Source: JBCCAG01 sp050331115 (lineage in GTDB: Bacteria; Cyanobacteriota; Cyanobacteriia; CAKZMO01). Taken from it: a DNA stretch of 64,000 nt. This document shows positions 43,979-52,371 of this stretch, in pieces. Position 1 is the stretch's first letter. Each line of letters begins with the position of its first letter. The notes beneath the pieces were generated by a model. That model worked only from the letters and a program-made list of their open reading frames with translations, was not told the origin of the DNA and searched no databases. The DNA lies in the NCBI GenBank assembly GCA_050331115.1, contig JBHJHD010000040.1, forward strand, positions 21,705 through 85,704, written 5' to 3'. The translations under genes and the position numbers were made by a program.

Positions 43979-45919
43979 ATGAAAACACTGCCGTTTATCA
44001 TCAAGAAGTTTGTCTTCAAAGATGAGCGATCGCCCGATAATGAGCCTGTCGAGCTCGTTGACATCAAGGATACGCCACCCAACAAGCCTAGCAGCGATCC
44101 GCCGATTCCCGGCTACTTCGTCATGAGCAGCGCCACGCCCAATGTGGATGGCGACCCCGATGAGGTGGCCGACGCGCAAGACGCTGCCGGCGATCGCAGC
44201 GCGCTCAGAATTGGGGGACCTGCACAAACGCCTCAGTCTCGACAGCAGGAGGGCGACAACGCAGCTCACGGCATCACTGAAATTGCCGAGTATCTCTACC
44301 GCGTCTACGCCGACAGCAATAGCTCCCCAGAGCTCGTGATTGTGGTCCACGGCTACAACACGAGCCGCGGGGAGGTGTGCAGTTGGTACAAAGATATTTT
44401 CTACTACATCAACCGCCACGACCCGGCGATCGCCGCACCGCGAAGCCAGGTGTTTATCGGCTATCGCTGGCCCTCAGAAAACGTCACGCCTAAGCGTCTG
44501 CTTGAATCGCTGATTGCGCTGCCGCCGCTGCCGCGCGATCTGCTGTTTATGGGGGGCTTGGCTGCCTTAGTGCTGCTGGTGCTTGAGATGCTGCAGTTCA
44601 TCATGCCGGGGGGGCTGCTGCTGGGTTTTCTGGCCGGCATACCGCTGTTCTTGCTGATGCTGCTGGGCTTTATGATGGTCACTCTCGTGCTGCTGCGGCT
44701 GGTGGTCTACTTCCGCGATCGCTATCGGGCCAGCAACTTTGGCGTGCTGGACCTGGTGGAGCTGCTGCGGCAGGTCGACTGGGCGCTTGTGCAGCTCAAG
44801 GCAAAGGACCTGCGGGGGCAGCAGGGCCATCTCTCAGAGGCGGCAGCTACAGAAGCGGCCATACGGTACTGGCGCCAGGAGACGCAACGGCGGGTGAAGC
44901 TCTCCTTCATCGGCCACAGCATGGGCGGCTTTGTAGTCACCAACGCGGTGCGGATTCTGTCGGACGTGTTCGACTTTCGCTCGGTGATGCAGCAGCCCCC
45001 CGCCGACGTGGGCTCGGTGTTTCGGCTAGAGCGGCTGCTGCTCGCCTCCCCCGACATCCCCATCCTCACCATCATCTCCAACCGGGCCAACTTTCTAGCG
45101 TCTTCCCTGCGGCGATTTGCCGAGTCCTACCTGCTGAGCAGCGAGGGGGATATCGCCCTGCGCATGGCCTCCACCACCGCCAACTACATCGCCTTCCCGA
45201 GCCGCACCCAGTACCAGGGCTACCGGCTGGGCAATGTGGCCCTCAGCGGCGAGAAGTACGGCATCGTCAACCTCAACGCCCTGGACAATGAGCTGTTTGA
45301 AGGTAGACCCCTCAAAGAGGCGATCGTCACCGCGTCGGAAAAGATTTTGGAGAATCTGTTTGTCACCGCTGAGCGCTTCCGGCCCAACCGCTATGTCACG
45401 CTAGCGGAGCTGTTTCGCGACCAGGCAGGGCTAGGAGACAACCGGGTGACCGTAGCCGACTTCTTCACCTTTTTCGACTGCACCGACTACGAAGACCATA
45501 AGTTTTCGGTCAGGAGTGTGGATCAAAAGGGGCCGCGAGAGGGCCTCCTCACCCGCGCCAAGCGCAAAAAAGCCCTCAGCGCGGGAGACTATTTTCAGCT
45601 CACCTACGACTACGTCACCGGCCAGCGAGACGTCCACGGGGGCTACTTCCAGGGTGAATTTACCCAGCAGCTCCTCTACCGCACGGCGTTCTTAGGATTC
45701 ACGGGCTACCTCAAAACCTTGGACGACGACCCCCACAACGCCTACGATCCCCACGTGGCCCTCAGCAAATTTCACATGGCCTGCCGCGAGAAGGGCATTC
45801 AGGGCTTCCTCTCTCCGATTCGCTACCGCGTCGATATCCAAAAGCAAAGCCTCTCGGACACCATTCAGGAGCTTCTCAAGGCGATTGCGCCAGCGCCGGT
45901 GAACAAGGTCGAAGACTGA
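43979..45919 (+). CDS. Membrane-bound alpha/beta hydrolase of unknown substrate
   Basis: A 646-residue protein. Residues ~118-165 carry ELVIVVHGYNTSRGEVCSWY and FIGYRWPSENV, the DUF900-like hydrolase start. Two or three membrane helices (about 182-245) interrupt the fold. LSFIGHSMGGFVVTNAVRIL then supplies the G-H-S-M-G nucleophile elbow (Ser about 314). The remaining 300 residues include FRPNRYVTLAELFRDQAGLG and a TYDYVTGQRDVHGG segment. It may be an esterase or lipase. It converges with a metallophosphoesterase gene, leaving a 26-base gap. Confidence 0.75.
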   Translation: MKTLPFIIKKFVFKDERSPDNEPVELVDIKDTPPNKPSSDPPIPGYFVMSSATPNVDGDPDEVADAQDAAGDRSALRIGGPAQTPQSRQQEGDNAAHGITEIAEYLYRVYADSNSSPELVIVVHGYNTSRGEVCSWYKDIFYYINRHDPAIAAPRSQVFIGYRWPSENVTPKRLLESLIALPPLPRDLLFMGGLAALVLLVLEMLQFIMPGGLLLGFLAGIPLFLLMLLGFMMVTLVLLRLVVYFRDRYRASNFGVLDLVELLRQVDWALVQLKAKDLRGQQGHLSEAAATEAAIRYWRQETQRRVKLSFIGHSMGGFVVTNAVRILSDVFDFRSVMQQPPADVGSVFRLERLLLASPDIPILTIISNRANFLASSLRRFAESYLLSSEGDIALRMASTTANYIAFPSRTQYQGYRLGNVALSGEKYGIVNLNALDNELFEGRPLKEAIVTASEKILENLFVTAERFRPNRYVTLAELFRDQAGLGDNRVTVADFFTFFDCTDYEDHKFSVRSVDQKGPREGLLTRAKRKKALSAGDYFQLTYDYVTGQRDVHGGYFQGEFTQQLLYRTAFLGFTGYLKTLDDDPHNAYDPHVALSKFHMACREKGIQGFLSPIRYRVDIQKQSLSDTIQELLKAIAPAPVNKVED

Positions 45920-45945
45920 CCGCCGCTGGGGCCGCCAAGCCGTAT

Positions 45946-47565
45946 CTAGATCGAAAGCGGGTCTAGCGCATAGCTGCGCCATCGGCCCATCGCCATTTCG
46001 ACGACGTGGGGCCGCACCGTGAAGCGGGCGGGGGTATCGGCGCTGACGTCGACCCGCGCAAAGGTATAGGGGCGGCGTTTACGAGCGCCGTAGCCCGTAC
46101 GCCCCACAAACAGATGCGATCGCGCCACGGGCCAGCGATTGTCGCCAACATGTTCAAAGAGGATGCTTCCCTCGATCCGCTGCCGCCGCAGGCTATAGCC
46201 GCTACCGCCGCACACCACCCAGTGAATGCCCGCATCGCCGTGCCCGGCGATATCTTCAGTGCGCAGGTGGTCAAAGCAGTGGGCGTGGCCAGTAAACACC
46301 ACATCCACCACGGGGCGCTCTTGGATACAGTCGCCCGCCGCCTGCTTCACTTGGTCAAACACCCGCCGCAGCCGGTAGCGCACCGCCAAAGTCTGGCCCT
46401 GATTCCACTTGGTAGCCTCCGTCACGTAGGGCGGATGGTGAAAAAACACCACGCGGCCCCGCACCTCGCCGCCGCTGCCGTAAGTTTGCCACGACTCGGT
46501 CAGCCGCTGCCGCAGCCAGCCGAGCTGTTCGGTGTCGACGTCCACCGACTGCTGGGTTTGGTTGAGCTGCTTCTCGGCATCGCGAATTTCTTCCTCAATC
46601 TGTTCGTACTTGGCCTGCAGCTCGCCGATGTCATCGGCCTCATCTAAATTATGCTTATTGAGGGCGGCTGCCTGCTCTAAAATCTGCTCTTGCTGCTGTC
46701 GCCAGTCGGCCTGCTGCTGCTGCAGATAATCGCGACGTACCTCTCCCCCAGCGGTGTTGGGCACCACGTCCGGGGCGTTAAAGGTGTTGGTATCTAGGGC
46801 GTAAAACTCAATGCCCTGGTGACGGAACCAGTAGTAGCGGTTGGGCAACCGCGTAAACTCACCGGGCTTGTAGGTTAAGCAGCGCCCCGTGTCGGTCTTG
46901 GCGGTGTAGTGCTGGTCGAGGTGCTGGGCAAGCTGCCCTGGGCCCAAGGACTTTAGGTAGTCTAAAAAGGCGCGGCTGTAGGCATCCCCCACCCGAGACC
47001 CGTGCAGGCCAAAGTTCATGTCAAGCTGTCGCCGCATCAGGTAGCGCAGCGGCAGCGTCACCTGAGCCGTAATGCCGTAAACCAGGGGAAGATCGTAGTA
47101 GTCGTGGTTGCCCAACACCGTAAACATGGGCCGCTTGAAGGTCATGCGGTCGTAGTCGATGGCGTTGGGGCGATCGCCGTTGACCAGCAGCTCGCGGTAG
47201 GGCTTGATAAAGTTGTCGGGATACTGCTCGCTAGAGCCTACAAGGTAGACCACGTCCCCGGTGTGCAGCACAAAGTCGCAGTCGTGGCTCTCCTCAATCA
47301 TCCGCTTGGCGACGCGCCGCTGGGGGTGATCTCCCCTGTGTTTACCGGCACCGGTGTCGCCAATCACCAGGAAAGAAAAGGCGTTTTCTAGACTGGTATC
47401 TGAGCTGCCTTCTGGCCCCCCTTTTTTGCCACTGGACGTACTCCCCTCTAAAACCAGCCGCGTCTGGTCGATGCCCCGCGCCTTGATTTCGGGGTGGTGC
47501 CAGCGAACCCGCTCTTCCATCAGGGCTATCTTTTTGGAGATGGGCGGGTCAGAAACAAAGTCCAT
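45946..47565 (-). CDS. Metallophosphoesterase (calcineurin-like), large form
   Basis: A 539-residue calcineurin-like phosphoesterase. FLVIGDTGAGKHRGDHPQRR, FVLHTGDVVYLVGSSEQYPD, TVLGNHDYYDLPLVYG, VVFFHHPPYVTEA and FTGHAHCFDHL give all metal-binding motifs in order. Between them is a coiled-coil insertion (~300-345; EADDIGELQAKYEQIEEEIR). There is no signal peptide. The substrate is unknown. It is convergent with the hydrolase gene, and the two 3' ends are 26 bases apart. The large size and coiled coil set it apart from simple phosphodiesterases. Confidence 0.85.
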   Translation of the reverse strand: MDFVSDPPISKKIALMEERVRWHHPEIKARGIDQTRLVLEGSTSSGKKGGPEGSSDTSLENAFSFLVIGDTGAGKHRGDHPQRRVAKRMIEESHDCDFVLHTGDVVYLVGSSEQYPDNFIKPYRELLVNGDRPNAIDYDRMTFKRPMFTVLGNHDYYDLPLVYGITAQVTLPLRYLMRRQLDMNFGLHGSRVGDAYSRAFLDYLKSLGPGQLAQHLDQHYTAKTDTGRCLTYKPGEFTRLPNRYYWFRHQGIEFYALDTNTFNAPDVVPNTAGGEVRRDYLQQQQADWRQQQEQILEQAAALNKHNLDEADDIGELQAKYEQIEEEIRDAEKQLNQTQQSVDVDTEQLGWLRQRLTESWQTYGSGGEVRGRVVFFHHPPYVTEATKWNQGQTLAVRYRLRRVFDQVKQAAGDCIQERPVVDVVFTGHAHCFDHLRTEDIAGHGDAGIHWVVCGGSGYSLRRQRIEGSILFEHVGDNRWPVARSHLFVGRTGYGARKRRPYTFARVDVSADTPARFTVRPHVVEMAMGRWRSYALDPLSI

Positions 47566-47674
47566 TTAAAGCACTGGAGATATCGCCTTATTGAGCTTAG
47601 CTGATGTTTTTGAAGCGCGCTTTCGAAGCCGCGCTTTAACCAGCACATTTCGAGCAGCCCATTTCGAGCGATGT

Positions 47675-48484
47675 CTAGGCTCGATCGGTCTGGTCCGGGG
47701 GCGCAGAAATAGCGTACGCGTCGGCATCGTCATCGTCACCAAATAGACCAAACAGCGGTCCGAGGGCGGCCCCAAATATAAACCCGCCTGCATGGGCCCA
47801 GTAGGCGACGCCGCCGCTCTCCATGCCCACGGTAGCCGGGGCCCCTAGGCTGGCGAACCCGTAGAGCGCCTGCTGCAAAAACCAAATGCCCAAAAACAAC
47901 AGTGCCGGAATGCGGGTGGTGAAGAAGAAGAAGCCCAGGGGAATCAGAGTTAAAATGCGCACCTTTGGATAGCGGAAAATATAGGCCCCCATGACGCCAG
48001 CGATCGCCCCGCTGGCTCCCAGAGAGGGAATGGCCGACTCTGGGGCAAAGAACCACTGGGCCAAAGACGCTAGCACGCCGCAGAGCAGGTAGAACGCCAA
48101 GAAGCGCACCCGCCCTAGCTGCTCTTCTAAGTTGTTGCCGAAAATCCATAGGTAGAGCATATTGCCGGCGACGTGCAAAAAGCCGGCGTGCAAAAACTCA
48201 GCCGAGACCAGCGTTCCCCACTCCGTAATCGTGGCCCCGCCAAAGCCGCTGTGAAAGCTCTCGGTGAGCTCCTTCGGCACCACGGCCCAGTTTTGGAAAA
48301 ATTCCGTAAGCTGCTGCGGAGGCAGCGTCGACTCGTAGAAAAAGATCAGAACGTTGACGGCGATCAGCCCGTAGGTGACGTAGGGCGTGACCTTAATTGG
48401 ATTTTCGTCGCGAAGAGGAACCACAGGCGGCGCTGTCCTATATAAATAACGTCGAGGATTAAAAATATGCCAAAAATAGCTCAC
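47675..48484 (-). CDS. Rhomboid-family intramembrane serine protease
   Basis: A 269-residue rhomboid. Six or seven membrane helices, with catalytic Ser in IPSLGASGAIAGVMGAYIF (GxSG) and His in AYWAHAGGFIFGAALGPLF. A conserved HAGFLHVAGNMLYLWIFGNN (HxxxN) lies in the second helix. It cleaves membrane proteins within the bilayer; the substrate is unknown. It begins five bases after the stop of the YbhN-type gene, so the two are probably cotranscribed. Confidence 0.92.
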   Translation of the reverse strand: MSYFWHIFNPRRYLYRTAPPVVPLRDENPIKVTPYVTYGLIAVNVLIFFYESTLPPQQLTEFFQNWAVVPKELTESFHSGFGGATITEWGTLVSAEFLHAGFLHVAGNMLYLWIFGNNLEEQLGRVRFLAFYLLCGVLASLAQWFFAPESAIPSLGASGAIAGVMGAYIFRYPKVRILTLIPLGFFFFTTRIPALLFLGIWFLQQALYGFASLGAPATVGMESGGVAYWAHAGGFIFGAALGPLFGLFGDDDDADAYAISAPPDQTDRA

Positions 48485-48489
48485 TTACC

Positions 48490-49461
48490 CTAACGGATTT
48501 TGGCGGGGTCTTTCCTCTCTCCTGCGTTAGGTTTACGCGCTCGGCTCACTTTTACCTCGTACCAGACCAAGACGGCGATCGCCACCACTAGCGGCAGCAG
48601 GAAATAGACGATGCGGTACACCAGCAGCGCCGCTAGGAGCCGATCAGAAGCGATCGCAGGGGATAGGGTAAGCAGCACCACCGTCTCAAACACGCCTAGA
48701 CCGCCGGGGACGGTGCTGAACACCCCGGCGAACTGCGCCAGCAGATAGGCGCTGAGCACAGCGACATAGGCAGTGGCCGGCAGCAGGACGTACAAAATGC
48801 CTGCCGCCAGCAGCCAATCCACCAGCGTCAGCCCGAGCTGGGCGATCGCTAAAGGCAGCGGCAGGCGAGGTAAGGTCCAGCCCGCTAGCCTCACCCCCCG
48901 CTGGCTGAAGGCGCTCCAGGTAAAGTAGGCCAGGGTGACCGCCAGCCCTAAAGCGCCGACCTGCTGAAGCAGCGCCTCGGGCAGGGGCAAATCTGCTGCT
49001 TGGGGAGGCTGGAGGGCAAATACAGCCCCGCCCACCGCAAATAGCCCTACCCAAAAGCTGAGGCTGCAGAAGGCGATGATTTGGGCGATCGCTAAATTGG
49101 AGGCCCCCCAGCGGCGGTAGAACCGGTAGCGGATGGCGCTGCCGCTGAGTACGGAAAAGCCGGCGGTGCGGCTGATAGCGTAGGCGAGGACTGCCGCTAG
49201 GGCCGTGCGGCGGTAGGGCAGCGGGTGGCGGGCGAAGCGGACGGCGAGGGTGTCGTAGCCTGTGAGGGTGAGGTAGCTGAGAATGACGAGGGCAATGGCG
49301 CTGGCGATAGAGGCGCTGGGGATGGCCTGAATGCTCTGCAGGATATCTTGCGGGCGGTAGCGCTCTAGCTCTTGGCGGATGGCCCAGGCGCAGAGCGCGA
49401 AGACAGCCAGGCTGAGAAGGGGGGGAATGAGGCGGGAGAACTGACGAGCAAGGTTGCGCAT
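48490..49461 (-). CDS. Lysylphosphatidylglycerol synthase TM region-like (YbhN/UPF0104) membrane protein
   Basis: A protein of about 323 residues with eight membrane helices (PPLLSLAVFALCAWAIRQEL, GFSVLSGSAIRYRFYRRWGA and QFAGVFSTVPGGLGVFETVV are family-typical). Members carry the flippase-like membrane part of MprF without the synthase domain and are thought to move lipids or glycolipids. The start is uncertain: ATG at 49461 (MRNLARQF) or 49485, with the frame open to 49587. It is directly upstream of the rhomboid gene. Confidence 0.83.
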   Translation of the reverse strand: MRNLARQFSRLIPPLLSLAVFALCAWAIRQELERYRPQDILQSIQAIPSASIASAIALVILSYLTLTGYDTLAVRFARHPLPYRRTALAAVLAYAISRTAGFSVLSGSAIRYRFYRRWGASNLAIAQIIAFCSLSFWVGLFAVGGAVFALQPPQAADLPLPEALLQQVGALGLAVTLAYFTWSAFSQRGVRLAGWTLPRLPLPLAIAQLGLTLVDWLLAAGILYVLLPATAYVAVLSAYLLAQFAGVFSTVPGGLGVFETVVLLTLSPAIASDRLLAALLVYRIVYFLLPLVVAIAVLVWYEVKVSRARKPNAGERKDPAKIR

Positions 49462-49500
49462 AGTGAAGATTTTACGCGGCTGCATTCTGCCTGCCTGTAA

Positions 49501-49783
49501 AAGCCTGTAAAAATCGCGGCAGATGAAGAAGACCTCAGCGTTCAGGACGCGCAGTACACCGATATTTTGCTGGCCTGTACCCGCCACCTGCTGCGCAAGT
49601 TAAAAGAGGCCAACCCAGACCCTATTATTGATTGGCTAAAAGGGCGGCTCCGCGACCTGAAGGACGCGATGCTGAGCGAAATTAATGCCGATGACATCAC
49701 TATAGAGGTGGGGCTGAAGGAATTTGCTAAGCTGACGACGGCGGTGCGCCGGGAGCCGAGCCAGCGGCAGAAGATTCGCGATC
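49501..49783 (+). pseudogene. Fragment of a P-loop ATPase-type gene
   Basis: After an in-frame TAA (49498-49500) the frame reads KPVKIAADEEDLSVQDAQYT, DILLACTRHLLRKLKEANPD, and a helical stretch to EFAKLTTAVRREPSQRQKIRD. This helical pattern resembles the middle of cyanobacterial AAA-like ATPases near defence loci (from memory, moderate). There is no start codon and no Walker motif. It ends at GCGATCGC (about 49780), where the antitoxin-like frame of the other strand takes over. Confidence 0.55.
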
Positions 49784-49989
49784 GCACTCTCAGCGGACCA
49801 AGGGCGATATTGACCCGCTCGAAAATTAGTCAAAGATTCCTGGGCGTCCTCAGCCAGCTCTGCCCGACGGTCCTCATAGTAGCGACTTTGAAGAATCTTG
49901 AGCAGCATTTCTTGCTGCTCACGGGGCAGCTGTAAAGCGGTCTCCAGCACTTGGCCGAGAGTATACACAATAGAGCTGTCCTGAGGCAC
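49780..49989 (-). CDS. Antitoxin-like small protein, C-terminal end replaced
   Basis: From a GTG at 49989 the frame reads TLGQVLETALQLPREQQEML, LKILQSRYYEDRRAELAED and AQESLTNFRAGQYRPWSAES, the pattern of small cyanobacterial antitoxin-like proteins (about 70 aa). After AIANL the frame runs on into the antisense of the ATPase fragment (to 49636), so the authentic C-terminus is lost or shortened. No toxin gene is adjacent. It may still be translated. Confidence 0.45.
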
Positions 49990-50025
49990 ATGCTCTCAGC
50001 TTAAACAATCCACAATGCGATCGCC

Positions 50026-50679
50026 TTAGGAGATGCACAGGACTTGCTGCGCCCACTGCCTCAGCGCTAGCTCCGCCGCCACCTCGTCTTGACGAGCTTC
50101 AGCCAAAAACGCATAGAGCCTCTGCTTTGGGACCAGCGGAAACGTAGTGCTGGCCTCGCTCTCTTTGTAAGCTCCGCCCTGAAGCACATAAATCCGCCAG
50201 CTCTCTCCGTTGTATCGCCAAAACTCCGGCACCCCCATGCTGGCGTAAAGCCGTAGCTTGTCGATATCGGTATGGGTGATATCCACCTCCACCACCAGGT
50301 CAGGCGGTGGATCGCGCTCTAGGTCTACATTGCGCCCCGCAACCGCCGCCTGATTCTGAATATAGTAGGCGTTATCAGGTTCTGCTGAACGATCCAGCGT
50401 ATCTCGGTCTAGCGTGGTTGACCCCAGGGTCTTCATCTTCAGACCCAGCTCCACCACCACCACGCGAATAAATAGCTCAATCATGCGCACGGCAAACTCG
50501 TGGTCTTCCAGCGGCATGGTAATTTCTAGCACTCCCCGATCGTAAATCATCCGCAGGCCTCGGCGATCGCCCAGCGTCTGGCGAAGCATTTGATAACGCG
50601 GCCAGTCAAGATCGCGAAACACAACCCGACGTTCGCCGATGAGCGGGGCAATGGGTTGAGCAACCAGTGGACTGACCAT
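50026..50679 (-). CDS. Uma2-family (DUF820) restriction-endonuclease-fold protein
   Basis: A 217-residue Uma2 protein. VVFRDLDWPRYQMLRQTLGD opens the fold. DPPPDLVVEVDITHTDIDKL gives the PD..(D/E)V core, and LRLYASMGVPEFWRYNGESW the Lys/Tyr motif region. Length is typical. The family is nuclease-like by fold; cellular activity is not established. It shares no operon with the antitoxin-like frame upstream. It is one of four Uma2 copies in the window. Confidence 0.88.
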   Translation of the reverse strand: MVSPLVAQPIAPLIGERRVVFRDLDWPRYQMLRQTLGDRRGLRMIYDRGVLEITMPLEDHEFAVRMIELFIRVVVVELGLKMKTLGSTTLDRDTLDRSAEPDNAYYIQNQAAVAGRNVDLERDPPPDLVVEVDITHTDIDKLRLYASMGVPEFWRYNGESWRIYVLQGGAYKESEASTTFPLVPKQRLYAFLAEARQDEVAAELALRQWAQQVLCIS

Positions 50680-50753
50680 AGCGCGCCTTCAAATCACCTT
50701 GCTTTTAATTGTATTGGACCGGATTGTGTTGGATCGGATTGCATTAGCCTAGT

Positions 50754-51398
50754 CTACGGCTGCCCCACCCGCCCCGTCGCATAGCGGTAGTAGTGCCACA
50801 TCAGATGCGCTACCACCCCTCGATAGGGCTGCAGCGGCTCGCAGCGCTGACGCAGCTCCTTTGCCGAAGGGCGATCGCCCAGTCCTTTGAGCCGCTGATA
50901 GCCCACCTGAATCGCTAAATCAGAAGCGGGCAGGGCATCCAAGCGCTCTAGGCAAAACAGCATAAAAATCTCCGCCGTCCAGGGGCCAATGCCCTTGACC
51001 TGGGTAAGCTTGGCGACAATGGCGCTATCCTCCCAATCCGACAAATCATCCAGGGGCAGCTCGCCCGAGACGACTCGCTCAGCCAGGGCGCGGCAGGTGG
51101 CCACCTTGGTGCGGCTCAGCCCCGCCTGCTTCAGCGATTCTTCACCGCAGGCCAGCACGTTCTCCGGCGTGATCGGGTTTAAGAGCGCCTCTAAGCGCGC
51201 AAAAATGGCGCGAGCCGCTAGGGCCGAGAGCTGCTGGCCGGTGATGGTGCGCACCAGCGCGGCATAGGTGGCGGGCCACTGACGCACGCTCAGCGGGCCG
51301 ACCTGGGCCTCCACCCGAGCGAAATCGGAATCGAGACGACACACCTGCTCGACGGCCTGCCTCAGTCTCGGGCTGGGGGCAATCAGCTCGCGCTCCAC
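50754..51398 (-). CDS. alkA: DNA-3-methyladenine glycosylase (AlkA-type HhH-GPD)
   Basis: A 214-residue DNA glycosylase that removes alkylated bases. LVRTITGQQLSALAARAIFA is the family's second helix pair. LTQVKGIGPWTAEIFMLFCL carries the HhH motif, and the catalytic Asp is in ALPASDLAIQVGYQRLKGLG. The start is GTG at 51398, six bases after the trpA stop, so it is probably read on the trpA message. Length fits the short single-domain type. Confidence 0.92.
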   Translation of the reverse strand: MERELIAPSPRLRQAVEQVCRLDSDFARVEAQVGPLSVRQWPATYAALVRTITGQQLSALAARAIFARLEALLNPITPENVLACGEESLKQAGLSRTKVATCRALAERVVSGELPLDDLSDWEDSAIVAKLTQVKGIGPWTAEIFMLFCLERLDALPASDLAIQVGYQRLKGLGDRPSAKELRQRCEPLQPYRGVVAHLMWHYYRYATGRVGQP

Positions 51399-51404
51399 CC
51401 GCTG

Positions 51405-52208
51405 CTACTCAGAGATGGCCGCCTTGAGGCTGCGGCAAAAGGTCTCGATTTCCTTTAATCCCTGCTGGGGTGACCCCTCCGCCAGCCGCTTCACAAAGGC
51501 GCTGCCCACCACCACCGCGTTCGCGCCCCACTCCATCACCTGGCGGGCGTGGTTGGGCTGGGAGATGCCAAACCCTACGGCAATGGGCTTATCGGACACG
51601 CTCTGCAGCTCCATCAGCAAATCTTCGACCCGCGATTCGACGCCGCTGCGCACGCCCGTGACCCCCGTGACGCTCACCAAATAGATGAAGCCTTGGGACT
51701 TGGCGGCGATCGCCTTGATGCGGTCCTTAGAGCTGGTGGGTGCCACGAGCAGCGTCAGCTCCACGCCGTGCTCTAGCCCCTGATTGAGCAGCGTTTCGGC
51801 TTCTTCTAGCGGCAGGTCGGGCACCACCAGCCCTTTCACCCCCGCCTCCGAGATGGTCTTGAGGAATTTTTCAATGCCCCGGTTAAGAATAGGGTTGTAG
51901 TAGGTGAAGAGGATGATCGGGCTCTGCATTTCAGGGCTCACCCGGCGCACCACCTCCAGCACGCTCTCTAGCTGCGTGCCGCGCTGCAGCGAGCGTGCGG
52001 CGGCCGCCTGAATGGTGGGGCCGTCCGCCAGCGGATCGGAATAGGGCACCCCCAGCTCAATCACGTCGGCTCCGCTGCGGTCGAGCAGCCGCAGGGCCTG
52101 GGCGGTGGTGTCGAGGTCGGGGTCGCCGGCGGTGATGTAGGGCACCAGGGCGCACTGGCCGCGATCGCGGAGGGCGTTCATGCGCTCTGAGACGGAAGTT
52201 GAAGGCAT
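51405..52208 (-). CDS. trpA: Tryptophan synthase alpha subunit
   Basis: A 267-residue TIM-barrel enzyme that cleaves indole-3-glycerol phosphate to indole and glyceraldehyde 3-phosphate. ALVPYITAGDPDLDTTAQAL is the N-terminus, DVIELGVPYSDPLADGPTIQ has the catalytic Glu, and GFGISQPNHARQVMEWGANA the phosphate site. All conserved residues appear to be present. The alkA gene follows after six bases; no other trp gene is in the window. Confidence 0.96.
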   Translation of the reverse strand: MPSTSVSERMNALRDRGQCALVPYITAGDPDLDTTAQALRLLDRSGADVIELGVPYSDPLADGPTIQAAAARSLQRGTQLESVLEVVRRVSPEMQSPIILFTYYNPILNRGIEKFLKTISEAGVKGLVVPDLPLEEAETLLNQGLEHGVELTLLVAPTSSKDRIKAIAAKSQGFIYLVSVTGVTGVRSGVESRVEDLLMELQSVSDKPIAVGFGISQPNHARQVMEWGANAVVVGSAFVKRLAEGSPQQGLKEIETFCRSLKAAISE

Positions 52209-52249
52209 GGCGATAGGAGAGGAAGACAGATCAAGATTACCGGATAAAC

Positions 52250-52371
52250 ACTGCTAGGGTGCGGGCGATCGCCCCGATAGATATTGCACCAGCGTACGGG
52301 CGAATGGCCGTTCGCCCCAACACAATCCACAATACCCAACCTGGGCCCAGGCGAATGGCCATTCGCCCCTA
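52250..52371. repeat. Dispersed repeat family D, copy 2, ending at a stop codon
   Basis: Two near-perfect palindromes lie at about 52298-52319 (GGGCGAATGGCCGTTCGCCC) and 52350-52369 (GGCGAATGGCCATTCGCCCC). Between them is CAACACAATCCACAATACCC. The second palindrome ends in the TAG stop of the peptide-binding lipoprotein gene. The same modules appear between devC and devA. Confidence 0.7.
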
